Origin: Streptomyces inhibens
GTDB lineage: Bacteria; Actinomycetota; Actinomycetes; Streptomycetales; Streptomycetaceae
Direction of reading: 5' to 3'
Assembly: GCF_003389455.1 (NCBI RefSeq)
Contig: NZ_QUAC01000011.1
Location: 44,358-108,357 of the forward strand
DNA: 64,000 nucleotides
The position numbers were made by a program, and so were the translations under genes. Shown piece by piece: positions 42,102 through 50,816 of the stretch. The notes under the pieces are model-generated. The model was not told the DNA's origin and searched no databases. It worked only from the letters and a program-made list of their open reading frames with translations. Positions within the stretch are counted from its first letter, which is position 1; each line of letters begins with the position of its first letter.

Positions 42102-43328
42102 TCACACTCCGGCCTTCGCTTCGGCAGCCTGTGGGTCCTTGCTGCGGCGTAGTCGCCCGGTGACGCGGCTCCGCGCGGCCGACGCCCTCGACCCGATCCA
42201 GCGCAGGAAGTTCGTCGGCAGGAAGACCATATCCGCGACGATCATCGCCAGCGAGAAGAACGGCAGGCCGCAGATCACTGCGATCGTTGCGTGTTCGGTC
42301 ATCAGGACCGCGAGCAGCACGTTCTTCACTCGGCGGTTGAGGAGGGTGAAGGGGAAGGCGACCTGCGCGATCACGGTGCCGTAGGTGATCATCGTGACCA
42401 CCAGTGAGCGGCTGTCGAGCACCTGGGACAGCGAGGTCCACGGGCTGAAGTAGTCCAGATGAAGCGGGTAGTGCAGGGCGGTTCCGTCCTGCCAGCGCGG
42501 GCCCTGAACCTTGTACCAGCCGGCCGTGGCGTAGAGCAGGCACACCTGGGCGGCGATCACCAGCATCGCCGCGTTGTGGACGAGGTTGGCGATGACGTTC
42601 AACAGCGACCGCAACTCGGAGTAACGACTCCGCCACGCCAAGAACCACAGCGCCTGGATCAACCACAGCCCCCAGAGGATCAGTACCCAACCCCACGGGA
42701 TCTTCGCGAATCCGGTCACTTGTGCAATCGCGAGACCCGCGCCGGAGCACGCCCACAGGGCCACGCTCACCCGATCGCCGCCATCGCCACTCAGCGCCGC
42801 CGCGCGCTCCCGCCGCCGCGCGTCCAGCGACCACACCTGCCCGCACCGCGTCAGCACCAGGTAGCTAGAGATCAGGTGTACGAGAGTGTCGCCGCCGTCC
42901 CCCAGGAGGACGTTGCGATTCAGGAGCGACAACACCCCGATCATGAACAGCAACGACATCGTGCGGGTGTGCCACCCCAGGAGCAGCAGCAGGCTCGCGG
43001 CGATCACCCCGTGGTAGACCAGCTCGAACCACAGCCTGTCGTTCGACCACAGCAGCACCGTGAACGCGTGGTTCGAGGCGGTAAGGCGATGGGCGAGGTC
43101 GAATCCCCACGGGCTGGTGGTGCCGTACAGCTCCAGCCGGTGCGGCCACTCGCGGATGAGGTAGAGCGCGAAGGTCAGCGCAAAGCCGATCCGGACGACT
43201 GCGGCCTGGTAAGGCGCGAGCGCCGCACCTGTGATCTTGTTCAGACCCCTGGCGATCCCCGCATCGAGCTTCGTGGTCAAGCCCTTGAAGGGTGAGGGCG
43301 CCCGGGCGATGTCCTTCTCGACGCTCAC
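42102..43328 (-). CDS. HTTM-domain membrane protein
   Basis: This 408-aa multi-pass protein belongs to the HTTM group, relatives of vitamin-K-dependent gamma-carboxylase. Recognisable segments: YQAAVVRIGFALTFALYLI, the loop ELYGTTSPWGFDL, LLLLGWHTRTMSLLF and the charged C-terminal tail. About nine hydrophobic segments are visible. GTG 43328 overlaps the DUF5819 stop (GTGA), with AAGGAGG upstream. The pair with DUF5819 is common in Streptomyces; the function is unknown and carboxylase activity should not be assumed. Confidence 0.82.
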   Translation of the reverse strand: MSVEKDIARAPSPFKGLTTKLDAGIARGLNKITGAALAPYQAAVVRIGFALTFALYLIREWPHRLELYGTTSPWGFDLAHRLTASNHAFTVLLWSNDRLWFELVYHGVIAASLLLLLGWHTRTMSLLFMIGVLSLLNRNVLLGDGGDTLVHLISSYLVLTRCGQVWSLDARRRERAAALSGDGGDRVSVALWACSGAGLAIAQVTGFAKIPWGWVLILWGLWLIQALWFLAWRSRYSELRSLLNVIANLVHNAAMLVIAAQVCLLYATAGWYKVQGPRWQDGTALHYPLHLDYFSPWTSLSQVLDSRSLVVTMITYGTVIAQVAFPFTLLNRRVKNVLLAVLMTEHATIAVICGLPFFSLAMIVADMVFLPTNFLRWIGSRASAARSRVTGRLRRSKDPQAAEAKAGV

Positions 43329-44074
43329 TGGAACTCCTCCTTGGAGACCGGCCACCACGGAAGCACCTGGTAGCCCGTCTGGGTGTTCTCGCGCTGGTCA
43401 CTCCACTTCGGCGGGGGAATCGGGGTGTTCCTCGCGTAGATCTGCACCTTGACCACCTGGCCGCCGTCGCGCCGCGGTCCGAGCCGATGTGCCGCGATCC
43501 GCCGCACGTAGGCCTCGGAGAGCTCGCCGCGCAGGCCGACCGCTCTCCCCTTGGCATCGTGCGTCCTGTTGTAGAAGTCCCAGGCCTGGCGCAGCATGTT
43601 CTGGTGCGCATGGCTGGGCGCGGGATTGTCCCTGATCGCGCGGATGTCCTGGGCGGTCAGGCCCACCCAGCCCGTCAGGCGCCTGGAGCCGTCGGGGAGC
43701 TCGACCTCGGCGCGCGCATTCACAGCGATGTTCAGCTGGAGCGGGTTCGGGGCGAACAGCTGCCAGTTCTGATCGAACTCCGGATAGACGTAGCCGTCGA
43801 CCAGCCCGCCAAACTGCTTGCTGATGGCGTTCGGCGGGGCGACGTACAGGAAAACCAGGACCAGGTGGAGCGTGACACCGATCGCCATCACCGCGATGGT
43901 CCCCGCGATCACGATCCGCGACAGCAGCGACCAGGACCCGTTCGGCGCGGGCGGCAGCGCGCGGACGGCTCCGGACTCTCTGGGCGCCTCGCCTTCGTCG
44001 GCCCTGTCCAGGCCGATCTCGTCCGAGGCCTCGCGTGGCTCCACAATGCTCCCTCGATCACGGGTCTCGGACAT
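43325..44074 (-). CDS. DUF5819 family protein
   Basis: This 249-aa protein has an acidic, disordered N-terminus (about 1-45), one membrane helix (IVIAGTIAVMAIGVTLHLVL, about 53-75) and an extracytoplasmic domain with QNWQLFAPNP and NMLRQAWDFYNRTHD. The topology suggests an inside-out single-span anchor. It is co-translated with the HTTM protein and probably works with it in the membrane. No activity is known to me. Confidence 0.8.
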   Translation of the reverse strand: MSETRDRGSIVEPREASDEIGLDRADEGEAPRESGAVRALPPAPNGSWSLLSRIVIAGTIAVMAIGVTLHLVLVFLYVAPPNAISKQFGGLVDGYVYPEFDQNWQLFAPNPLQLNIAVNARAEVELPDGSRRLTGWVGLTAQDIRAIRDNPAPSHAHQNMLRQAWDFYNRTHDAKGRAVGLRGELSEAYVRRIAAHRLGPRRDGGQVVKVQIYARNTPIPPPKWSDQRENTQTGYQVLPWWPVSKEEFQ

Positions 44075-44546
44075 TCAGCGGATTCGCTGGCGGATCACCT
44101 GGTCATTGAGCGGATCACCGCTGCCAAATCAGAATAAATACACTCATTGCCGTACAGACACTCTATTGAGCCGAATGGTTGACCGAGCGGTCCGTGGCGA
44201 TGAGGCTGCGGACGACGAAAGCGCCGAAGCCGCCGGAGCGCCCGGCCCCGGGGTCGCGCTTCACGTCACGGCAACGAGTTCGCCGTCCAGCGCGAGGAGT
44301 TGCAGCCAGACCCGTGGGCGAACGGCGAGCGCGGTCGCGGTCGACCAGGCGGCGTTGTGGTGGCGTGCCCCGGCGCGCCAAGCGGTGGGCACGCCAACAG
44401 CAGCCTTCATCAACCACTTTGACTTCGGTGTGCCGAGCCTCACCGATTCAATACTGGATGACTCGATGAACTGGATGAACTGGACGACTGGATGCTCACA
44501 ACACCGAAAGGGATCTGGCCGTACCCTCCCCGCCAGCGGGAATTTG
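44075..44546. other. Gap with direct repeats and IS remnant
   Basis: This 472-nt stretch is AT-richer than its neighbours in 44120-44180. GCGGATCACC occurs at 44090-44099 and 44110-44119 (period 20), just upstream of the DUF5819 gene, and might bind a regulator. The remainder contains the transposase-like fragment described separately. No intact gene is supported. Confidence 0.5.
44261..44443 (-). pseudogene. Degenerate IS1380-like transposase fragment
   Basis: A 60-codon minus-strand frame ends with ARHHNAAWSTATALAVRP and VWLQLLALDGELV. IS1380-family transposases of actinomycetes have, near the C-terminus, an F-D-Q-N-A-A-W stretch, then a helix with L-L-x-W-x-Q and L-D-G-E-L-A. The order and spacing match, but the frame stops at once after the motif and there is no upstream transposase or recognisable inverted repeat. 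I read it as the eroded remnant of an insertion. This rests on recall of the family pattern. Confidence 0.4.
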
Positions 44547-45317
44547 TCACCGGCTGGAGTGCGGCCACTGCAGTCCGTCCACCAGTTGGCGCAGCCGCGG
44601 GGTGGGGCGAAGTCCGAGCTCGTCGCGGAGACGGTGCGCGTAGCGTTCGAAGCCGTCCAGCGCCTCGGACGGGTTTCCTTCCGCCAGGTAGGCGCGGATC
44701 AGCAAGGCCTGGCTGCTCTCCCGCAGCGGATTCGCCTGTACGGCCGCGTGGGCGGCCGCCACCGCCCCGGCGAACTGCTTCGCGTCGATGAAAGCTCCCG
44801 CCAGTGATTCCAGGGCGTGGAGTCGAAGCTGCTGCCACTGCTCCGCCTCCGGCAATGCCCACTCGTCGTACCAGCCGGGCAGCAGGTCGTCGGAGAGCTG
44901 GTCGACGGTCGCCGCGTTGAGCCTGAGGTCCTCGGCCGGGACATGGGGGTCGAGTATGCGCTGGGCCAGCGACCGGGCGCGGTACAGGTCGACGGTGACC
45001 TCCCGCGCGAGGCGCACCTCGGTAGGGCAGACCTCCAGGGCCTTCCTGCCGATGCCGCGCAGGCGCGACAGTGCCGACCGCAGGTTCGCGTACGCACACT
45101 GCTCGGATGCTTCGGGCCAAAGGCTCCCGGCGACCAGGGACCGAGGGGCAGCGGCACGGCCGTTGAGCGCGATAAACGCAAGAAGTCGCTTCGAGCCGAC
45201 CGGGACCGTCACCGGGACATCGCCGACCACGAGGTCGAAACCGCCGAGAAGGGCGATGTGCACTGACGGCCAGCTACTCGCCGGTAGCCAAGAGAAAATG
45301 AAGTCATTTGAGCTCAT
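44547..45317 (-). CDS. SARP-type regulator (winged helix plus BTAD)
   Basis: This 256-aa protein has an OmpR-like winged helix (about 20-100: IALLGGFDLVVGDVPV, LLAFIALNG, LWPEASEQCAYANLRSALSRLR) and a bacterial transcriptional activation domain (about 110-250: VDLYRARSLAQ, LLPGWYDEWALPEAEQWQQ, AYLAEGNPSEALDGFERY). SARPs without ATPase domains usually activate secondary-metabolite genes by binding direct repeats near the -35 region. ATG 45317 has no clear ribosome-binding site. The closest metabolic cluster is 4 kb to the left, beyond the HTTM pair, so its target is uncertain. Confidence 0.85.
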   Translation of the reverse strand: MSSNDFIFSWLPASSWPSVHIALLGGFDLVVGDVPVTVPVGSKRLLAFIALNGRAAAPRSLVAGSLWPEASEQCAYANLRSALSRLRGIGRKALEVCPTEVRLAREVTVDLYRARSLAQRILDPHVPAEDLRLNAATVDQLSDDLLPGWYDEWALPEAEQWQQLRLHALESLAGAFIDAKQFAGAVAAAHAAVQANPLRESSQALLIRAYLAEGNPSEALDGFERYAHRLRDELGLRPTPRLRQLVDGLQWPHSSR

Positions 45318-46008
45318 GGCTGTCGACCGCGGAGGGGTCGCCCCCGGCGCCCGCCGACCGGCCGCGCCGCCCAATACCTGAGGCTCGCGATCATCTGTGC
45401 ACCTCCCACAAGCACATGTTGCTCTGCCCGCGGAGAGTTGTCGAATTGTGCTAAATTTGTCGAAAATATTACCTCTAATTGCGCGTAGCCGACGCATGCC
45501 CGGACTCTCCGCCTGCGTCGCCGGCCCACGGCATTCCGGGCCCGAAAACCGGGGTACGCCAAGTCGGGCACTGCCGCTTGCCAGCGGCTTCCGGCGAGCC
45601 CTCCGATCAAGCTGCCGTGGATCTTGGCGCTGCGCTCCCGCCGTCACCGCCGTCACCGCACCGGGGCTGCGTAGCGGTGGAGAGTGACGCAGTGGCGAGA
45701 GTGGCGCGGTGGCGAGGGCCGCGCAGCAGGTGAGAGCGGCGCGGCCGTGACAGCAGGGCGGCCGGCAGGGCCGGACCGGACCAACCCCGACGCAACATGA
45801 CGGCAGTTGGGTAGGGATTGGGGGGATTGGCCCGTTCCCCTTCCCTATCGGTGACGACACTGTGACAGAGAACGCCCTGAGGCAACTCCGTTGCGCTGAC
45901 TAGACTTTGACCTACTCAGTACAGAACGTGACGACCTGTTGAACCAGCCCCTGATGCCACATCAGGCTCTCGACCGATCGCTTCGCTGTCCTACGGGGGA
46001 TTGCCGCC
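45318..46008. other. Divergent gap between SARP and toxin genes
   Basis: These 691 nt have no supported gene. An AT-rich island at 45437-45482 carries TTGTCGAA at 45438-45445 and 45457-45464, a direct repeat spaced 19 nt that could be a SARP-type autoregulatory site. A possible promoter for the toxin gene is given separately. Confidence 0.45.
45891..45918 (+). promoter_or_regulatory. Possible promoter of the toxin gene
   Basis: TTGCGC (45891-45896) and TACTCA (45913-45918) are 16 nt apart, about 90 nt before ATG 46009, in a locally AT-richer stretch that also holds TAGACT. Match to the consensus is moderate. Confidence 0.3.
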
Positions 46009-49000
46009 ATGTCGCTCATGCTGCCGGACTGGCTCGAGTGGGTCCTTGAGATGCTCGGCTATGACTGGCCGACGGGCGACGAGGACAAAATGAACGAGTC
46101 CGCCGACGCCTGGCGGGAGTTCGCCAACGCCGTAGAGCAGTTGCAGTCCGAAGGCGTCTCCGCCGCCGGGAACGTCCTGTCGGCCAACTCCGGCGAGAGC
46201 ATCGAGAGCTTCAGCAAGACCTGGGAGAAGTACTCCGGCAACGGCTCCGGCTACCTCGACGACGCCCGTAGCGCCGCCGAGCTCATCGCCTTCGCCCTGG
46301 ACGCCGGCTCCGTGGTCATCGTCGGGATGAAAGTCGCGGTGATCGCCCAATTGGCCATCCTCGCCGCGGAGATCATCGCGGCCCAGGCAGCCGCGCCCTT
46401 CACCTTTGGCCTGTCCGAGATCGGCGCCGCCGCCGCCACCCAAGCCACCCGCCTGATCGTCCGGCGCATCCTCAAGGAAGCGCGTGAGGCGCTGGTCGAG
46501 GCGATCGTCGAGACGGTCAAGGAGCCCGCCGTCTCCGCGCTGGAGGCCATGATCTCCGACGCCATCGCCCAGGGCGTGAACATGAACTTCGGGGCCCAGC
46601 AGGGCTTCGACGTCGGCCGCAGCGTCAAAACCGGCGCCGAGGCGGGCCTTGACGCGGCCAAGAACTCCGGCCAGACCTTCGCCGAATCGCTCCGCGACGG
46701 CGCGGGTGGCAGGGCGGGCCACCACGCCCGCAGCGGCCTGGATCACGCCGCGGGACGGGGCGGGGGCGAACACGGCGGCGGGGACGGGGGCGGCGGAGAG
46801 AGCAGCGGCTCGAATGAATCGAGCGGGTCCGGGAGTGGATCCGACAGCGGGTCCGGGAGTGGATCCGACAGCGGGTCGGGGAGCGGCAGTGGCTCCGGGA
46901 GCGGTTCTGGGAGTGGCTCCGGTAGCGGCTCCGACGGTGGTGGCTCGGGCAGTGGGTCGGGATCCGGGTCCGGGTCAGGGGCCGGCTCCGGCTCCGGGTC
47001 CGGGTCCGGGTCCGGGTCCGGTGAGTCCAGCGGCGGTGCGGGCGGTACGGGCACGGGCGCCGGCAGCGGTGCCGGTGGCGGTAGCGGCTCGTCCGGCGGA
47101 AGTGGATCCGGCGGCGGTAGCGGGTCTGGATCCGGATCCGGTGGCGGCTCCAACTCCGGCCACTCGCCCGGCGATTCAGGTTCTACGCACACAGGCTCAG
47201 GCGGCAGCAACCCGTCCACCACCCCCGACAGCTCCGGCCCGGGCCAGGACGGCAACCGCAACACCCCCCAGTCGCAGCCGCTCCCGCCCCCGGACCAGCG
47301 CTCTCCCTTCGACGCCGGCTACCAGGGCGGCAACGACAACCCGTACGGGGCCTCCCACACCCCCGACTCCGGACACACACCGGACTCGGGAACCTCCCCC
47401 GACTCAGGAACCTCCCCGGGCTCGGGAACCTCCCCGGACTCAGGAACTTCCCCAGGCTCGGGTTCCACTCCCGACTCCGGGGGCACCACCCCGGACACCT
47501 CCCGCCCGGACGCGGACTCGGCGAGCACCCAGCCCACCCCTGACAACACCCCGGACTCCGCCCGCCCCGACGCGGCACGCCCCGACTCCGACCCGGTCAG
47601 CACTCAGCCGACCCCCGACAACACCCCGGACTCCGCCCGCCCCGACGCGGCACGCCCCGACTCCGACCCCGTCAGCACCCACCCCACCCCCGACAACACC
47701 CCGGACTCCGCCCGCCCGGACCCCGACCCGGTCAGCACCCGGCCGACGCCCGACACGACCCCGGACTCGGCCCGGCCGCACTCCGACCCGGACTCGATCG
47801 GTACGCAGCCCACGCCTGGCCCCTCCCCGCATCCGGACGCGGCTCCGACACCTGACGCGGGCCCGGCCCCGGACCATTCCGCCGCCCCGAGCCCCGACCA
47901 GTCGTCCGCGAACCAGCCCAACTCGCCTTTCTCCGACGGCCCTTCGCGTTCGGACGCGCCCCAGGCTTCGCAGCCGTCGTCCTCTCCCGACCCGGTGGCC
48001 GGCAACCCTCCGGGCGACGGCAGCCATACCTCCAACAGCGGCAGCGACGGCAACAGCAGCAGCAATGGCAGTAACGGCAGCAACAACGGGGACAACTCCC
48101 AGTCCGGGGCGGGCGGCCGCCCCGCCACCCCGCACGTGAGCATGCCCTCCCAGGGCGCTCCGTCGCAGCACTCCCCCGCCTCCGGCCCGTCGATGCCGCA
48201 CCGCGATCCGACGCACGGCGACGACGACACCACCGTCAGCACCCAGTCCGCCGACACCCTCACCGCGCCGCCGCCCACCCAGCACACCGCGGACCCCGGC
48301 ACCAACACGCCCACCACCCCGCAGCAGTCGCCCCAGAACACCCCGCAGGGCGCGGGCCCGATCATGGGCGCACCCACCGTGCCCGCCCAGGGCGGCGGCG
48401 CCCACACACCCACCACCGCCCCACCACGCGGCGGCACACCCCAGGGCACCGGCCCCGGCTCGCCCAACCGGCGTCCCGACGGCTCCCGGCCCATCCAGGA
48501 CGCCTCCCCGCAGCGCACCCAGGACCGCCCTGCCTACAACCCGCGCCCCACCACCCCTCAGAACGGGCGCCCCGACCCCCGTCTGCCGCAACCCGACACC
48601 AACCGCCCGGACCCGCGCCAGCAGCCGTCGCAGAACAACCAGCCGCCTCAGCAACGCCCCCCGTCCGAGCCGCGCACCGACACCCCGCAGCGCCAGGACA
48701 CCCCCTCGAACTCCGAGCCCAACAACCGCCCGGACAACAACCGCCGGGACAACGAGGGCACAGACGGCGAGCGCCCGAACAACAACCGCCCGGACAGCGA
48801 GCGCCCCGACAGCGACCGTCCCACCCAGGCGGACACCCGCCCCGACGACCGCCCGACCGACCACGCGGACAACCCCACCCCCGACACCAACCCCGACTCG
48901 GACGCCAAGCCCGAGCCCGGCTCCAACACCGACAACACCGACGCCAAACCCGACTCCGACTCGGACGCCAAACCCGACTCCGACACCGACACCGACACCG

Positions 49001-50805
49001 ACACCAAGCCCGATTCCGACTCGGACACCGACGCCAATTCCGACGCCGACCCGACCCCCGCCTCCGAGACCCGCAACCGCGACCATCCGGGCGGCCTCGA
49101 CGGGCCCACCGACGAGCACCAACAGCACGTCGAGGACTCGGTCCCCAAGGACGAGAACGGCGATCCCCAGCGGCATCCCGATCCGGACGACGGCAACTGG
49201 GTCGGCACCATCAACGAGCCGGGCTCCGACGCACCGGGCCGCAACAACAACTGCGTCGACGCCGCCCTCGCCACCGCCGACACCTACTCCGGCAACCCCA
49301 CCGCCGCCGCCCACCGCACCCCCGACACCAACCCCGACGGCACCCCCTCCGACCGCGGCGAGAACAACGGCCGCGACCGCATCGAAAACACCCTCGGCGC
49401 ACGCTTCAACGACTACGGCAACGGCCGCGACGCCTTCAACCGCCTCGAAAACGACCTCCGCAACTCCGGCCACGGCTCACAAGCCGTCATCGTCACCCAG
49501 GACCGCAACGGCCGCGCCCACGCCTGGAACGTCGTCAACCACAACGGCAAAATCACCTACGTCGACGCCCAAACCGGCAAACGCAGCGACAAGCCCCTGC
49601 ACGACGGCTCCAACGGCGTCCACGCCATCCCCCTCGACCCCAACCGCCGCCCGGTCAACGGCGACAGCTCCACACAGAAGCCGGGCAACGAGAGCGACCG
49701 GCGGCCGGCCGCCGAGCCGGCGGGGTCCGGCGACGGGAAGAAGCGTGAGCGATCCCCCGAGGACATGGAAATCGACGAGGGGGACGACAAGAAACGGCCG
49801 CGGCGGGACAACAAGTCGGATCCCGCCGACCACTCGGACGTCGAGATGCCCGACGCCCCGCACAACCAGGACGATCCGGATGGAGAGCGCCGGCCGCCCG
49901 CCGACCCCGCAGGCACTGAGAACGACAAACAGCCGGGCGAGAAGGACAACACACAGGACAAGACAAAGGACAACGCACAGGACACCAAGGACAACGACAA
50001 GGACCAGAAGGAGAGCGACGAGGGTAAGGACGAGAAGCAGGACGACGACAACGACGAAAAGGGCGAGGGCAAGGACGACGAAAAGGGCGAAGACAGCGAC
50101 GAGGGCAGCGACAAGGACGATGAATACGACGGCCTGATCCGCGATGAACCGGACGATGCGAAGTTCACCGCGGCCGAGGCGCAGAAGCTGGTCGACTCCC
50201 AGCCGCAGGACTGGGACGACAGCGACCTGGGCCGCATGGTCGAGCGGGCGAGGCTGGACCATGGCTACTTCCAGCAGTACGCGGTGCCTGGTTCCGCCGC
50301 GGACCAGCACACCGGAAAGAACAATTTCGGTATGTCGCCGTCCGCGAACTACGCGGCATTCCGGTACGTCGTAGAGCCGGACTCGAAGGAATATGTGATG
50401 CTGGCGCGCAGCTTCGGCACCAGCGGAAATGTCACCAAGTCCGACGACCAGCCATGGACGGGCAAGTCGAAGCACTCCGAGCGGGCCGCGGTCGAGTATC
50501 TGCAGCACATGCAGTCCACGCTCCCCGACGGCCAGCGGATTCGTCTCGTCGAGGTCTACACGGAACGTGCCCCTTGTGCGCAGAAGGGCTGCGCGGCCCT
50601 GATGTACCGCGTCTTCGGCAAAGTGCCGACGACGCACACGCTGCCGCATCCGGACGACGGCAGCGGTTCCGCGGAAATGCGGAAACATATCAACGATCTC
50701 AAGAAGCGGCGCGGTGAGATCTTGGGTGATGACTCCCGCCACCACGCCGCGGGCAGGGGTCCCGCGACGGCCCCTGACAGTCCCGAGTCGTCGGATGGCG
50801 AGTAA
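46009..50805 (+). CDS. Polymorphic toxin: WXG-like N-terminus, papain-fold and deaminase-fold domains
   Basis: This 1598-aa protein begins with a WXG100-like helical region (about 1-90; AWREFANAVEQL) and a hydrophobic helix bundle (about 92-145), fitting type VII-style export. A Gly/Ser tract (about 254-387), Pro/Asp/Ser repeats (about 450-590) and polar linkers follow. A papain-fold toxin domain lies at about 1075-1225, with likely triad C1082 (NNNCVDAALA), H1171 (RAHAWNVV) and D1186 (YVDAQTG). An acidic linker leads to a C-terminal deaminase-fold domain (about 1390-1570) with H1489-S-E1491 and P-C1523-x4-C1528. Papain-fold toxins deamidate or cleave proteins; deaminase toxins edit nucleic acids or nucleotides. 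Its immediate neighbours are SUKH-4 proteins, typical immunity factors. Confidence 0.85.
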   Translation: MSLMLPDWLEWVLEMLGYDWPTGDEDKMNESADAWREFANAVEQLQSEGVSAAGNVLSANSGESIESFSKTWEKYSGNGSGYLDDARSAAELIAFALDAGSVVIVGMKVAVIAQLAILAAEIIAAQAAAPFTFGLSEIGAAAATQATRLIVRRILKEAREALVEAIVETVKEPAVSALEAMISDAIAQGVNMNFGAQQGFDVGRSVKTGAEAGLDAAKNSGQTFAESLRDGAGGRAGHHARSGLDHAAGRGGGEHGGGDGGGGESSGSNESSGSGSGSDSGSGSGSDSGSGSGSGSGSGSGSGSGSGSDGGGSGSGSGSGSGSGAGSGSGSGSGSGSGESSGGAGGTGTGAGSGAGGGSGSSGGSGSGGGSGSGSGSGGGSNSGHSPGDSGSTHTGSGGSNPSTTPDSSGPGQDGNRNTPQSQPLPPPDQRSPFDAGYQGGNDNPYGASHTPDSGHTPDSGTSPDSGTSPGSGTSPDSGTSPGSGSTPDSGGTTPDTSRPDADSASTQPTPDNTPDSARPDAARPDSDPVSTQPTPDNTPDSARPDAARPDSDPVSTHPTPDNTPDSARPDPDPVSTRPTPDTTPDSARPHSDPDSIGTQPTPGPSPHPDAAPTPDAGPAPDHSAAPSPDQSSANQPNSPFSDGPSRSDAPQASQPSSSPDPVAGNPPGDGSHTSNSGSDGNSSSNGSNGSNNGDNSQSGAGGRPATPHVSMPSQGAPSQHSPASGPSMPHRDPTHGDDDTTVSTQSADTLTAPPPTQHTADPGTNTPTTPQQSPQNTPQGAGPIMGAPTVPAQGGGAHTPTTAPPRGGTPQGTGPGSPNRRPDGSRPIQDASPQRTQDRPAYNPRPTTPQNGRPDPRLPQPDTNRPDPRQQPSQNNQPPQQRPPSEPRTDTPQRQDTPSNSEPNNRPDNNRRDNEGTDGERPNNNRPDSERPDSDRPTQADTRPDDRPTDHADNPTPDTNPDSDAKPEPGSNTDNTDAKPDSDSDAKPDSDTDTDTDTKPDSDSDTDANSDADPTPASETRNRDHPGGLDGPTDEHQQHVEDSVPKDENGDPQRHPDPDDGNWVGTINEPGSDAPGRNNNCVDAALATADTYSGNPTAAAHRTPDTNPDGTPSDRGENNGRDRIENTLGARFNDYGNGRDAFNRLENDLRNSGHGSQAVIVTQDRNGRAHAWNVVNHNGKITYVDAQTGKRSDKPLHDGSNGVHAIPLDPNRRPVNGDSSTQKPGNESDRRPAAEPAGSGDGKKRERSPEDMEIDEGDDKKRPRRDNKSDPADHSDVEMPDAPHNQDDPDGERRPPADPAGTENDKQPGEKDNTQDKTKDNAQDTKDNDKDQKESDEGKDEKQDDDNDEKGEGKDDEKGEDSDEGSDKDDEYDGLIRDEPDDAKFTAAEAQKLVDSQPQDWDDSDLGRMVERARLDHGYFQQYAVPGSAADQHTGKNNFGMSPSANYAAFRYVVEPDSKEYVMLARSFGTSGNVTKSDDQPWTGKSKHSERAAVEYLQHMQSTLPDGQRIRLVEVYTERAPCAQKGCAALMYRVFGKVPTTHTLPHPDDGSGSAEMRKHINDLKKRRGEILGDDSRHHAAGRGPATAPDSPESSDGE
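46801..47170 (+). repeat. Gly/Ser-rich repeat region of the toxin
   Basis: Imperfect repeats of GGNTCCGGNAGTGG-like hexamers encode (SGSGSG)n with occasional Asp and Gly-Gly. It is coding and in frame, and acts as a flexible linker. Confidence 0.85.
47533..47760 (+). repeat. 75-bp repeats encoding PTPDNTPDSARPD units
   Basis: Three copies, the last partly shortened, of a 25-residue unit (PTPDNTPDSARPDAARP then DSDPVST) are present with a 75-bp period and near-identical DNA. They extend the toxin's proline-rich linker and are candidates for length variation. Confidence 0.8.
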
Positions 50806-50816
50806 GGTTGCGCACC

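Noticed and set aside
40782..43328. HTTM protein as a gamma-carboxylase acting on the neighbouring repeat protein
   Set aside because: The repeats contain no glutamate, the genes are convergent, and HTTM proteins have no proven carboxylase activity.
44179..44469. 96-codon plus-strand frame next to the SARP gene
   Set aside because: It is Arg-rich, lacks a ribosome-binding site and lies opposite the transposase-like remnant.
47440..49473. 677-codon minus-strand frame opposite the toxin
   Set aside because: It is a Val/Gly/Ala-only mirror of the Pro/Asp/Thr-rich linker; the coding signal belongs to the plus strand.
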